From NCBI GenBank assembly GCA_022457155.1, contig JAJGOT010000202.1:1168001-1232000 (forward strand): a DNA stretch of 64,000 bases, read 5' to 3'. This document shows, in pieces, positions 53,936-63,811 of the stretch; positions within the stretch are counted from its first letter, which is position 1; every line of letters starts with the position of its first letter. The translations under genes and the position numbers were made by a program. A model generated the notes under the pieces. That model saw only the letters and a list, made by a program, of their open reading frames with translations, did no database searches and was not told the origin of the DNA. Origin of the DNA: Cladopsammia gracilis. Lineage: Eukaryota; Cnidaria; Anthozoa; Scleractinia; Dendrophylliidae.

Positions 53936-55178
53936 AATAACCCTGATTATCAGGCTTTTTGGGGCCTTCAAATGCGAAGATGGTTTCTCTTTAAAACAAT
54001 CTTCACTGTGATCAAGGGTTTCCATTTCCATTGTCGTGACATACATGTAAGAGCCTTTTGTGTCTCGCCAATTGGTGCAAGTGCAACTTCCAAAACTTCC
54101 TTTCCTTCTCTCCTCCCTCCCCCCCCCCCCCCTTTCCTTCTTCCCCCCCTTCCCTAAGAAAGGAATGATACCCAGGGATTTTTGGGGGTTTAAAAGTTTG
54201 CCCTGTAATAAAAAAAAAAAAAATTATTGAAGCAAAATTTTTCATCTACCTGGTTTCCACTTTAACAGCATGTCTTCTGGACCAGGCCTGCCTCATAATC
54301 AACCACATGTTCCTTATCCCTGTACCGTGCGGTCTATCAATGGTAAAATATTTGCGGCAGCATACGAATGATACAAACGCTAATGTCAGTGAAAATGCAG
54401 GAATGCCGAAGCCAATGGTAAAGGCATAACTCCACTTCATTTGTTGAATATAAGTGACTCCGGCAAGACAAAGCAGCGAAATCACATTGGACATCCAATA
54501 AAAAAAATTAAAAAGGGTCTTCGAATCTGGACGTGGGGCATCCCTCTTGAGTTGGTCTGCCCCAAATGCAGACAAATTTGCCTTCACTGCGCCCTCTCCC
54601 GCAGAAACGGACAGTAAAGCAACAAGTAGGATCATTAAAATCCAGGGCTGGTCTACGACGTTGTGAGCTTCCCCTTTCTGGAAGTAAAAATGCCCAAGCA
54701 AGAAAGCGACCACCACGAGGATCAAGGTACCAATAAAATAGACCAGGAAGCCGCTAACAATGGTATTATAGCGCCCAAAGCGAGAGTCAGCCATGACACC
54801 AGCAAGAGCGCACATGAACCACGAAACTGATGAAAACGCCATCGCGCAAGCGACGGATACGAACATCGGCCATCCGCAGCACTTGTTGAGGAACAAAACA
54901 AAGTTGATCAAGATTCCGTAGTACGCAAATCGTTCGAACACTTCGATCAAAATCAACATCAAAACGGGCACACGTTTCATACTTAGACTTCGGCGAATTC
55001 TGCGTGAAACTGCCTTTCTGAATTCGCGATGTTCAGCCTTGATTTTCTCCCTCAGCAATGGTGATGTTTCTGTAAATTCGGGATCTACAGGCGCAGGCGA
55101 TAAAAGGCCATCTGGCGATCTGATGCCCGGATAATTCGCTGCTATATGCTCCGGGTTTACCTTCACGATGAGGGGCAT
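48885..55178 (-). CDS. Proton-coupled oligopeptide transporter, SLC15A3/SLC15A4-like
   Basis: Five exons: 54250-55178, 53292-53475, 51773-51998, 50780-50944, 48885-49291 (1911 bp, 636 aa). All are GT-AG with matching phases. The start is the first ATG, MPLIVKVNPEH. The cytosolic N-terminus carries E37-TSP-L41-L42, an acidic dileucine signal of the [DE]xxxL[LI] type as in lysosomal SLC15A4. Transmembrane helix 1 has the proton-coupling motif E79-VF-E82-R83, then FAYYG. Further family marks are GVMADSRFGRYNTI and the PTR2 signature EGAVKANLSAFGADQ, with later helices such as YSIWWQIPQYTLMGMSEVF. The predicted role is H+-coupled export of histidine and di-/tripeptides from endolysosomes. Vertebrate SLC15A4 also scaffolds innate immune signalling, but that is not implied here. 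It is somewhat longer than human SLC15A4 (577 aa). Confidence 0.92.
49367..49674. mobile_element. Two adjacent foldback segments in SLC15 intron
   Basis: 49367-49471: AACAATTAGACCC pairs with GGGTCTAATTGTT, with an inner pair AATAGCCCAT/ATGGGCTATT. 49472-49673: TTAGTATCACCCAACTAGT pairs with ACTAGTTGGGTGATACTAA. They may be one composite element. Confidence 0.8.
50018..50090. repeat. Small imperfect hairpin
   Basis: GGCGCTCAAGCTTGCGTGAT is approximately inverted as ATCACGCACGCTTTCGCGCTC around a short loop. Confidence 0.5.
50486..50602. mobile_element. 117-bp TIR element, AGTGTTTCATCAGG ends
   Basis: AAGTGTTTCATCAGGTATCC on the left is inverted as GGATATCCTGATGAAACACT on the right. It is non-coding. 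Confidence 0.7.
50945..51772. other. SLC15 intron; no recognised element
   Basis: It ends with a G-run at about 51709-51724. Nothing else was identified. Confidence 0.4.
52140..52350. mobile_element. Foldback element plus an extra direct arm
   Basis: ACTTATTGACTGAGTTAGG...GGGAAAATATTTGGCTC (left) is inverted at 52203-52254. A third copy of the right arm (GACCGAGAGCCAAATATTTT ... ACTCAGTCAATAAGTA) follows at 52293-52350. One left and two right arms suggest a tandem or nested insertion with one arm lost. Confidence 0.75.
52355..52520. repeat. GC-rich partly inverted repeat
   Basis: GAGCGGGGCCGGACAGC and GTCCGGCCCCGCTCACGTC form an inverted pair around a 30-bp centre, probably a short foldback element. 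Confidence 0.5.
53041..53277. mobile_element. 237-bp TIR element with ~65-bp ends, TA-flanked
   Basis: TAGACCATTTTACAGTTGTG on the left is inverted as CACAACTGTAAAATGGACTA on the right. The arms extend through GGTGACCTTGCCTTTGAGTG and GGAAGCGAGGCTG. TA at both ends is consistent with Tc1/mariner-type insertion. It ends 15 bp from SLC15 exon 2 (53292). Confidence 0.8.
53590..53940. repeat. Simple repeats (AATT)n and (ATT)n with a dispersed repeat
   Basis: ATACTAGATTTAGCAAGAAT at about 53592 matches 41810-41830. (TTAA)n lies at about 53755-53786 and (TTA)n at 53855-53935. CAGGGCCCACATTGATAGCA...GGTTACCCTG at 53800-53846 resembles the ends of a short CAGGG element. Confidence 0.65.
54108..54222. 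repeat. C/T-rich tract and A-run at the 3' side of SLC15 exon 1
   Basis: CTCCTCCCTCCCCCCCCC-type sequence at 54110-54160 and an A-run at 54209-54222. These lie within the first intron, close to its donor at 54249. Confidence 0.6.
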
Positions 55179-55626
55179 ATTTTGTTCGGATGCAATGTTC
55201 TTTTCCTCAAAGACCTTGACAATGAACAAAATAAAAATGTATTTCGCATAAACGTACCAGACATTCTATTGTACAACAGGATGGAAACTTGTCTTGTCAG
55301 AGGACAGTTTGGTTATTTCTCGTTATTCAAGTTAATAATTTTTCAACTATAAAAAACATCAACGTATAAACGTGACATCGCGCGCGCGCAAACTTACCAA
55401 TCGTGAGGGACGTGACGGACTGGGAACGATGTAGTCTTAGGAACCTCGCGACACGAAAAGTAAGTTTATATGAATAGTAGTGCTTTTTGGAGTTTTACTG
55501 CGTATTTTGTTGGAAGAATTTGAGAGATCTGAAGCACCAAGGAAACATCCCACAACAGTAGCTGGCCACTACATCTTACAAAGTGTCCTACCTTGCGATT
55601 ATTTTACGTAATTTCCTTGTTTGAAG
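55179..55626. promoter_or_regulatory. Shared upstream region of SLC15 (-) and DHRSX-like (+) genes
   Basis: The start codons of the two divergent genes (55178 minus, 55627 plus) are separated by 448 bp. The middle is locally CpG-rich (CGCGCGCGCAAAC near 55379-55395, ACGTGACGGAC near 55410). No TATA box is evident at an obvious position. A bidirectional promoter is inferred from geometry only. Confidence 0.6.
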
Positions 55627-57340
55627 ATGGCGATGCCATTTCTTGTCAACTACTTGAGTGGAACAAAAATCCTTTTCAAGCAAGTTATTGCCAGGCATAA
55701 CACTTTGAAAGGTACAAAGTTAAGCTTACTTTCAATTTTGACCTGAGCTTTTAAAAAATAATGTAAGCTTAATGAACTTTATAAGCGTACATGTGGTACC
55801 TTGCAAAGTCCATTACAGCATTTCCCATCACCCTAGACATAATTTACATGTTACAGATGTTACAATCATGTAGTTTGCATTTGCTCATGCAAGGAGTTCT
55901 TATGCTGGGGATCACGCAATTTAAGCCTGGTTACGTTTTCATTAGCGACATAAGTATTAAAGCATAATCGGAAGCATAACAATGCTAATATTGTCCAGTG
56001 AAAATGGACCTGCTAAGCATTTCAAGCATAAACACAAGTATACTTTTTTGTGTGTCCCCTATTAGTAGAAGGAATTTTTCCTTCAGCTTGTCTTTTTTTT
56101 TTATCTTGACACAGAAATACAGTTTTCATCAAGTTACCATCATCACCGTATTTCCTCGCATAATGGCTGTCCCTCGATTAATCGCCCCCCTTTGGTGGAA
56201 ATATTTGAAATAATCGCCTCCCCCATCCCCTCCCCTTTTCTTTCACATCCTTCCAGCCAAGTTGAAAATTCACTTCTTGTATAGAAAACAACCATTACAA
56301 TTACAGAAAAGTTACAAAAGCACATGTTTCAGATAGTTTTTCTATAGTGACGCTCGTGTATTTGACTCTTTCCTTTATTTGTTGGAGCTCTTAGTGATCT
56401 AAGCTTCAAGCGAGTAATATTTGAAATAATTGCCCCCCTCGATCAATCACCTCCCCTTGAATAATTTCCCCCTTTCGGAGTGAAAAAATTAATAATCGCC
56501 CCGGGTATTATTTGAGAAAATACGGTAAGCATAAGGAACACAGTTTCGCGGGTGGTCAGCGGCAATTCACATGATGGTGCGGGTTTTTAGAAAGAATGTG
56601 AGACAGCTCCATTTTGTAAACAATGTTCACAAACGACAATTTCTCAAAATCCACTCATTAAAATGTCATGAAATTTGTCAGAATTCTTTTTTTTTTAATA
56701 TTACACTGTATTATTGTTGTGATCCATCACACACAGAGTTTCCGAACTGTGAAGGACAGGTTGCCATAGTAACTGGAGGAAACAAGGGTATTGGTCTTGA
56801 GACAGTAAAAGGACTCAGCAAGGCACATGTGAGAGTCATAATGGGTATGTTTTGTTGGGTTTTGAGAATTATGTACATGTACATGTAGGTCCAGCTTCCA
56901 CGTGGTTCAGTTGATTGGGGCAGTTTGTAAAGTTTTGATATGAGCTTACTAGTGAATTATCGGGGACCTTCAGGCTGGCGCTGATCTCACAATTCACTTC
57001 AAGGAGTGGAGGGTAGGTGTAGGATACTTGTGCAAACTTACATGAAATACTCATATCTAGATATTTTGTCCCTAGTATACATTTTCGAGCCACTTCATGT
57101 CTTGCTGTTTGGTGCCCATCAGAAATTACTGTACATGTAGTCAGAGCGGCTTTCAATTGAGTGTTGTAAAACCAAAGGCAAAGTACACTGGCCAATCACA
57201 ATAATAATAAATAATAATAACCTTTATTTTGTCAAAATAAAATGACATATCCAAAGTTACAATAATAAATATCTAAAAATATCTAAAAGGTGCACTAAAT
57301 ACATTAAGTCTAATGAAATCACTAGAAATTATAAATAATC

Positions 57341-57392
<52 letters not shown>

Positions 57393-60300
57393 TGTATAAT
57401 GGAGGCAGGTAAATCCAATAAACCAATCAGGACTCAAAGCAAATACATGTCGCCGAAACCAAGGATGGAAAAATGTGTGCGAACAAGTCATGATTGGTTT
57501 TGGTTTTACTTCTGATTGGTTGAAAAAATGGCGCGAGATTTCTTAGCCAATCACAAGCTGAGCGATGCAAATTCAAAGCAATCACAAAATTAATTACTGT
57601 GAAGACTCATTTGAAAACTGCTCTTAATGAGTGATAATTTATTAATTTCATCTCTCCATGGTACATTTGTCTAAAGCATAATATAAAATTATTGTCAGTC
57701 ACAACGTTTTGTAGCATGCCAATCATTTAATTATTGTATCATACCCCAGGCATTTTTCACTCATTGACATTCTGCACAGTTTACCTTCCTTGTTAATCTA
57801 ATATTACAATCATGTTGTTAGCTTGCAGGGATGCAGAAGCAGCAGAGAAAGCCATAAAAGTACTCAATGAGGAATTTCCACAAGCCAAGGGTAAATTTGC
57901 TGTCGTATATTAATACAGACACTAACCGTAGTTTCCTATAAATAGCAAATGGAAACCCTTAAAATGCCACTTCAATGAAAATTGACCTCTTTGTTTTTGC
58001 TATTTTTTTGGCTTAGAGTAACTCTTTGGAGTCCAAAATACTCTTTGACTGGAAAAAAATCTACTTACCTCTGTCAAAATACAAAAATGTTACACTCTGA
58101 AATCACATGTGACAAAAACATAATTAAAAATATATACATGTACAGTGCATGATTTAAAAAATCTTAGAATTTTGTGGGTTACATGTAGATAGATTGATTG
58201 GTTGTATTGACGGTTGAAAACAGCTGTGCATAGCAAGTTCATTTTTTGTAGACATACATGTACATTCATTTGTAAGTTTATCCAGTTCAACATGCATCAG
58301 GTTGATTTCTGAGGGTTTGTCTTGTGCTCCAGAAGCAGACCCCCCAGCTCCCCCCCCCCCCCCCCACCTGCATATAATGTAACATGAAGTTTACATGTAC
58401 ACTGTACATGTAAATTGAATCTTTGCAAAAGAAAATATTGCAAATATTCAAGTAATATACATGTACAATCATGCACAAGGGAGCATGTTTTATCAGGGTT
58501 TCCAATGCTGTAAAGAGAGTTCGTGAGAAGTCAAAACATCTAGCTGATCTAAATGAAGTTCTACTAATTAATTTAAAGGGGACTCACAGTAATATAAATT
58601 AAAGTAATGATAAATATAACACAAAGTGTTAGAAATCTGGATGAAACACTCTGGCTTATCAACTGTTTTACATGGCTTCTCCAACTGGTCATTAAATAAA
58701 CAGAAACCAAAAAATAAAAGAGCCAGATGAATGTCTACATGTACATGATTGTATGCTAATTTAGTATGGGTCTTTTGAAAACCACTTTGAATTCATACCT
58801 AAGATTTCCTTTGTTTCAATTTGTTGAATTTATTTATAAAAACAATTCACTGGCACATTCATAAAAAAGACATTGAATAACTGCACTTATTGTCTCATCC
58901 TCGCCTTTTTTAATTTCTATTATGATTATTATTATTATATATTATTATTATTATTATTATTATACATGTATGTAGAACTAAGAAAGCACTGATTGAGTTT
59001 ATTTAATTTTCTGCAATCTTATTTTCTTATCTAATTTTTGGCGGCACGGTGGTGTAGTGGTTAGCGCGTCGGACTTTTAACCTGAAGGACGGTGGTTCGA
59101 AGCCTGGTCTCTGCCGTCGTGTTGTTTCCTTAGACAAGAAACTTTACTCCACACTGTCTCTCTCCACCCAGGTGTATAAATGGGTACCGGCGACAAAATG
59201 CTGGGGGTAACCCTGCGATGGACTAGCATCCCATCCAAGGGGGAGTAGCAATATTCCTAGTCGCTTCATGCTATAGAAACCGGGTTTAAGCTCTGGCCGT
59301 TATGAGCCTTCTGGCTCAGGCGCGCGACTTTACTTTACTTTTAATCTATTACAGTATACGTACAGCTGTACACTTAAGTATTTTCACTGATGGACATCCT
59401 TTCGACTTTAGCATTACTAATTGATTTTATTCTATCCTTATGTTTCAATCAGTTGAGTTTATGGAGCTCGACCTTGGAAGCCTTAGTTCTGTGAGGAAAT
59501 TTGTAACAGATTTCAAGAAGAAAGGACTTCCTCTTCACATCCTAGTGAACAATGCAGGGATCATGTTTCCACCTTATGGAACAACTGAAGATGGATTTGA
59601 GCTTCAACTTGGAGTAAACCATCTAGGGCCTTTTGCTCTCACAAATCTGCTCTTAGATGACTTGATCAAGTAAGTGATACATTACATATTCAGTATTGTG
59701 CAAAAGTACATGTAATGCAAACAAATTATGAGAATTTCATTCTTTGTTCTCACGAACTTTCCTTGAAAGTTTGATTGAAAATTTGAGTGAAATTTCATCG
59801 GGTTTAGAGTGATATTTTGCTGAAACAAAGGGTGATATTTCGTCACATTTTTGGGACTTCAACCCAAAATTTGCAGAATCAGAGAAAATGTTGCCAGCCA
59901 GTACACGAAATTTCAGTAGGCACTGAACGGCAGTTAATAAGCATTTGGCAAAGTTCTCCAAGCGAATGATAGAATTGACCGGCTTTATATCTTGCGTGAA
60001 AAGAACTGAGCTTATTTTGCATGATTGCCATTAGAGTGCTTGAAATCAAATGACCAGATCAGATGTAATTTCGTTGTGCTCCGATTAATACCAGCCATTG
60101 CTATAGCATCAAACAATGACAAGGCCACGCAGAGACTGAGGTTACAGCAGGAAACATCGTGTGTTTGTATACACTGTACATGGCATTTTTGGCAAGTTAA
60201 GTATCAAGCGACTGAGTAACAACTACATGTAGTTTTAGAAGTGCAATGGGGATCAAGTAAACAATTCTGTTTACCACAAAGAATATCCAGGTGAGTTTGA

Positions 60301-62747
60301 TAGAACAGTTGGTTGAGTTGATCGTAAGCTTAAGCCTCAGCAAACAGATTTCAGTTGTGTTTCACTCCGGCACAAGAAAAAGAAGATTCATATTTCAATC
60401 ACAGCATTATTTTAAACTTTGCTTGAAACGCTTGGAGAACAGAATGAAAGTTTGCCCGAAAAATTTGCAAGGAATTGTCGCGGCGAGTGATTTTTCGCTG
60501 CAAAATTTTGAGCACAGGCAAATATCGTTTTTGAAAGTTTGCGTGGATTGAAATAATTGGCATGCCGAAAATGTGGCGAAATTTTGTTTCAGCAAAATGT
60601 CTTCAAAAAGGTGGACCCCCGAAAACAGGAAATTGATTGAAAATGATTGTTTGCATTACTTTTGCACAATACTGTACATGAACTACATACATTGTACATG
60701 TATTCATACACCAAATGACTCAACATATAACATGTAAATTGCCTGACTTGTATTACCCTTAATTCACTTTTAAAGTGAATTATTTACATATTAAAATGTT
60801 GTACAGTGTATGGTACATGTGTAAACTTATGTTTACATTATTTTGCAAAATTTATTACATACTGATACAACATTTCTTTTTTCCCTCTTCATGTTCTTAA
60901 AAATTTATTATAATTTCAACATAACTGTACTTACAGGAAATAATTATTATAACTGAGCTCGCATATTTTTGCAGGTCAGGTTCACAAGAAAGATGCTCCA
61001 GAATTGTCACATTGTCCTCAGAAGCACATGGACCAGGCACTGTTAATTTTGAAGACCTGCAGTGCAAGTATGTGAACATACACTGTACAAATACTGACTT
61101 CTGTTGGGGATGTAGGTTTTCAGGATTACAAGCAGCAGGGAGGGAGGGGAGGGGGTGAGAGGGAGTTGTGTCAGCTTAGCCTGCAAAATTTCAGAACATT
61201 TTCAGGCAAAGCAAGTCAAATTTAAGTAACAAGCCCTTAAATAAGGAAAAGAAAAACAGAAAATTGTTTTGTTTTAGATCCCACAAATGAACTTGTGAAA
61301 ATTTTGGTTAAAATGCAATCTAATAAAATAAGAGTAAAATAGTTTTTTAGGGTTAATTTCACTTCAACTACGTTAGCAGGGGTGTAGCCAGGAGTTTTTC
61401 AGAGGTACGCACAATCAATATTTTCAAACACCCCCTACCTTGATAATGATAATGATGATGATAATAATAAATAAATAACTTAATATATAGTGCACTAACT
61501 GTACAATGTTCTACTCTGCTACATTATAATAATAAAGTTCATTAAAAAGCTTTCTTAAACAAAAAAGCCTTGAGTTCAGTTTTAAAAGCAGACAAACTAT
61601 TGACAGATCGAATGTCCAAGGGAAGGGTATTCCAAACATGTAACTTGTGGGCTGCAAACATAAATGTTCGATCACCAATAGGCTTGTACGACTTAGCAGA
61701 ATGATACTGTAGTACTGTGAGTAGCTCCTTTCTGTTTACTTTGCAGGAACTATTACTCACCCTATCTGGGTTACAGCCAAAGCAAGCTAGCAAACATATT
61801 GTTTACATATGAGCTGGATAAGCGCTTGAAGGAACAGAACAGCCCAGTCACAGCCAATGTGATTCACCCCGGAGTGGTCAACACAGACTTGTTCCAGAAT
61901 ACTCCCTGGATTATAAGAGTGCCCCAGAATCTGCTGGCATACTTCTTTTTCATGGTAAGTACTATACACTGTGCATAGGATTAGGCAAGGAATAAGTGCA
62001 TTAATTTTCAACTATACTGGGAGCACGCTCATGTTTGGGCCTCTACACCATTGTGAGAATGAGTTGACAAGCACTACAAGCAAAGCAAGCTCACAAGGAA
62101 GCTGGGGCACCCCGCCCGATCCCCACCCATCTTCTTGCCATCTCATTGTTGCCATTTTTGGGGCATGTGCACATGAGACCCCAACCTTTCAAGCTGGTCA
62201 GAAGTTTGAAACCTGTTCTAAGCTTCAACCTCATTTCCAGGGTCTCTCTTCAGCTTAGAGAGAGTACCCTGGCAACAAGGTTGTTGTAAGACCTTGTATG
62301 TACCCCCAGGCATTAGGCACTTCCCCCACATTGCCTCACTTTGCGAAGGTACATATAAAGGGGTAACAGCAAACAAAATGCTTGGAGATGGAACCTTACG
62401 GTGAACTAGCACTCCGTGCAATGGGGGGGAGAGGGGGGATGGACGGGGAGAGGGGGGGAGGGGGGAGGGGGAGCAGGAGTATAATAATTATTCCTAGTTG
62501 CTTCATGATATAAAAACTGAAGATAAGTAATAAACCCAGTGTACCTAAACATATTGATTTGTTGCAGACCCCCAAGCAAGGGGCAGACAACAGCCTTTAT
62601 GTGGCCTTATCTCCTGAGTTAGAAGGCACTGGAGGACAATACTTTGTTAACTGTCTACCGGCACAGTCTTCAGACGAATCATATAAAGAGGAGGTTCAAA
62701 AAAGGCTCTGGAAAGTCAGTTGTGAACTGACAGGCATTCCCCAATGA
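55627..62747 (+). CDS. DHRSX-like short-chain dehydrogenase/reductase
   Basis: Seven exons: 55627-55711, 56737-56844, 57822-57890, 59453-59669, 60975-61067, 61747-61954, 62568-62747 (960 bp, 319 aa). All are GT-AG with matching phases. The classical SDR marks are in order: cofactor loop T41-GGNKGI-G48; ACRD at 65-68, which favours NADP(H); N120-N-A-G123; catalytic serine region TLSSEAHG (174-175); Y200-SQS-K204; and PGVVNTD at 232-238. The tail [15 protein letters not shown] and its length resemble human DHRSX, which oxidises polyprenol in the dolichol pathway. An RDH11-14-like retinol dehydrogenase is the alternative. Exon 1 ([12 protein letters not shown]...) is short and poorly conserved, so the start is the least certain part. 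AATAAA occurs at 62865-62870. Confidence 0.88.
56146..56525. mobile_element. 380-bp TIR element, CCGTATTTCCTCGCATAAT ends
   Basis: CCGTATTTCCTCGCATAATG on the left is approximately inverted as ATTATTTGAGAAAATACGG on the right. Subterminal ATTAATCGCCCCCC and TAATAATCGCCCC also pair. It lies in intron 1 of the DHRSX-like gene. Confidence 0.75.
57195..57400. repeat. (AAT)n microsatellite with ATAACCTTTATTTTGTC
   Basis: AATAATAATAACCTTTATTT at 57200-57235 and pure (AAT)n at about 57342-57389. This could be the tail of a decayed LINE on the minus strand, but no coding remnant is visible. Confidence 0.6.
57891..59038. other. Intron 3 of the DHRSX-like gene; simple sequence only
   Basis: It contains many ACATGTACA words, a C-run at 58352-58369 and (ATT)n at 58927-58965. 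No gene or clear element was found. Confidence 0.45.
59039..59345 (+). mobile_element. tRNA-derived SINE, near-complete
   Basis: The head has an A-box-like GGTGTAGTGGTTAGCGC and a B-box, GGTTCGAAGCC. The body has AGACAAGAAACTTTACTCC, CACCCAGGTGTATAAATGGG, TACCGGCGAC, GCTGGGGGTAACC and TGCGATGGACTAGCATCCC. The tail is ACTTTACTTTACTTTT. By recall it resembles widespread animal SINEs with a conserved central domain. Related copies lie at 22385-22975 (minus) and 62335-62525. Confidence 0.85.
59691..60674. mobile_element. ~984-bp Tc1/mariner-like non-autonomous element
   Basis: CAGTATTGTGCAAAAGTA on the left is inverted as TACTTTTGCACAATACTG-like sequence on the right (60649-60674), and both continue into TAATGCAAACAA. 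Longer imperfect inverted stretches follow (ATTTTGCTGAAACAAA near 59814 and its inverse near 60584). The CAGT-TTGTGCAAAAG ends resemble Tc1-type termini. The left TA target is not intact. No transposase frame remains. Confidence 0.65.
61440..61737 (-). mobile_element. LINE 3' stub reaching the splice acceptor of exon 6
   Basis: The minus strand encodes [20 protein letters not shown], then [13 protein letters not shown] and a stop at 61542. Upstream parts such as [13 protein letters not shown] fit the end of LINE reverse transcriptases. The tail region is GAT/AAT-rich (61440-61475). Recognisable LINE coding runs to within about 10-20 bp of the acceptor at 61745-61746. Confidence 0.75.
62335..62525 (+). 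mobile_element. Diverged 3' half of the SINE, with G-rich expansion
   Basis: GGTACATATAAAGGGGTAAC, AACAAAATGCTTGGAG, GGTGAACTAGCACTCCG and TATTCCTAGTTGCTTCATGA align in order with the SINE at 59039-59345. A G/A-rich insertion (62424-62472) sits where the intact SINE has only AAGGGGGAGT. Confidence 0.65.
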
Positions 62748-62937
62748 CTCAGTCTGTCATAATGCCTTTTAGATCTTTGAGAACAGTTATGTGGAATTCG
62801 TATTTTCAAATGTTATTAACTGCTCGTCAGTAAGAATATTCTAGGTTTAAATTGGGTAATTAAAAATAAAAGAATAATAATTATTGTTTTTATTGTATTA
62901 AAACGTCATATCTGGTGATAAATAAAGAGAGAAAATA
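62748..62937 (+). terminator. 3' UTR and polyadenylation signals of the DHRSX-like gene
   Basis: AATAAA occurs at 62865-62870 and 62921-62926, within 180 bp of the stop codon. No transcript data are available. Confidence 0.45.
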
Positions 62938-63030
62938 ATGTTCATCGACCCTGACAGGATATCGAACCTACACTATTGCGTACACGAGTCCGATGCTCTA
63001 ACCACTTGTGGCGCACTAGACCATATGCTA
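62938..63030 (-). mobile_element. tRNA-like SINE head or tRNA-derived relic
   Basis: The minus strand reads AAGTGGTTAGAGCATCGGAC (A-box side) and GTAGGTTCGATATCCTGTC (B-box). The anticodon arm and acceptor stem do not pair cleanly, so it is not called as a functional tRNA. Confidence 0.5.
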
Positions 63031-63183
63031 GGTTCATATAAGAACCTATCTTTCTCGAACTCATTAATAATTCATGAAAAAATACAAAGGAAATTAATGT
63101 TTAATGAGTGTTTGGAAATCAGACGAAACACTCCTCATTTTTGCATCCTTAATTTCTCCTTTTTTGTAATATATCAAACGTTC

Positions 63184-63299
63184 GACACAGTGTTTCATCA
63201 CAAGATCACACACCTCGAAGTTCGTCAAAAATACTCCGCTGCGCGTCGTATTTTCGACTCTCTTCTCAGTGTTTGATCTTGTGATGAAACCCTGTGTCT
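63184..63299. mobile_element. 116-bp foldback element, GACACAGTGTTTCATCAC ends
   Basis: GACACAGTGTTTCATCACAA on the left is inverted as TTGTGATGAAACCCTGTGTC on the right. Confidence 0.75.
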
Positions 63300-63810
63300 C
63301 ATGTTTGCTTTATTACAAAAAAATGTTAGCTCCAAGGATTTTGAAATAGTAATTTTAAAATAAATAGATAATTATCAATTTATTTGTAAAGCCTCTTTTC
63401 TCAATGACTGATACACGTTTATCATAGACTAAATGGCGACCGATTAATTATTCCATTATATTCATCCTAATGAGCTCCACTGCATGCCCTCGTTAGCATG
63501 TGCAAAATTCAAAAACATACGTATATAAAGATAAAAATAAAATGGCCACTATTTATGAATCAAAGGCTGCTGTGAGCCTAAGGTACGATAATCAATTCAA
63601 TGTATTGTTATGATTTGTTTTACATGTACAGTTGTTTTTCCGGTCACACTAGGTGATCTGTCACGAACGTTACTACACTGTACGTCATTTGAAACCTTTA
63701 AAGTGCCCCTGTGATCAAATTTTTTACTTTCAATTTTTTACATTTTCGTGTACAATTAGACTTTCTTAGAATTTACGGCCGCCATTAATCAACCTTGTTC
63801 CAAGGCTTGG
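63300..63810. other. Intergenic, no gene recognised
   Basis: AT-rich sequence downstream of the DHRSX-like gene. The end (from about 63700, AAAGTGCCCCTGTGATCAAA) may be the outer part of the large inverted repeat that follows. Confidence 0.4.
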
Positions 63811-63811
63811 T

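Noticed and set aside
54246..55229. A longer N-terminus for the SLC15 protein starting at 55229
   Set aside because: The codon there is TTG, not ATG. The first ATG in frame is at 55178, with an adequate context.
56571..56888. A separate first exon or start for the dehydrogenase at 56571
   Set aside because: The frame through 56571-56736 has no SDR similarity, and a good AG acceptor at 56735-56736 joins in phase with the exon 55627-55711.
62938..63030. A functional tRNA gene
   Set aside because: B-box-like GGTTCGATATCC is present, but I could not form a convincing acceptor stem and anticodon arm. A SINE relic fits better.
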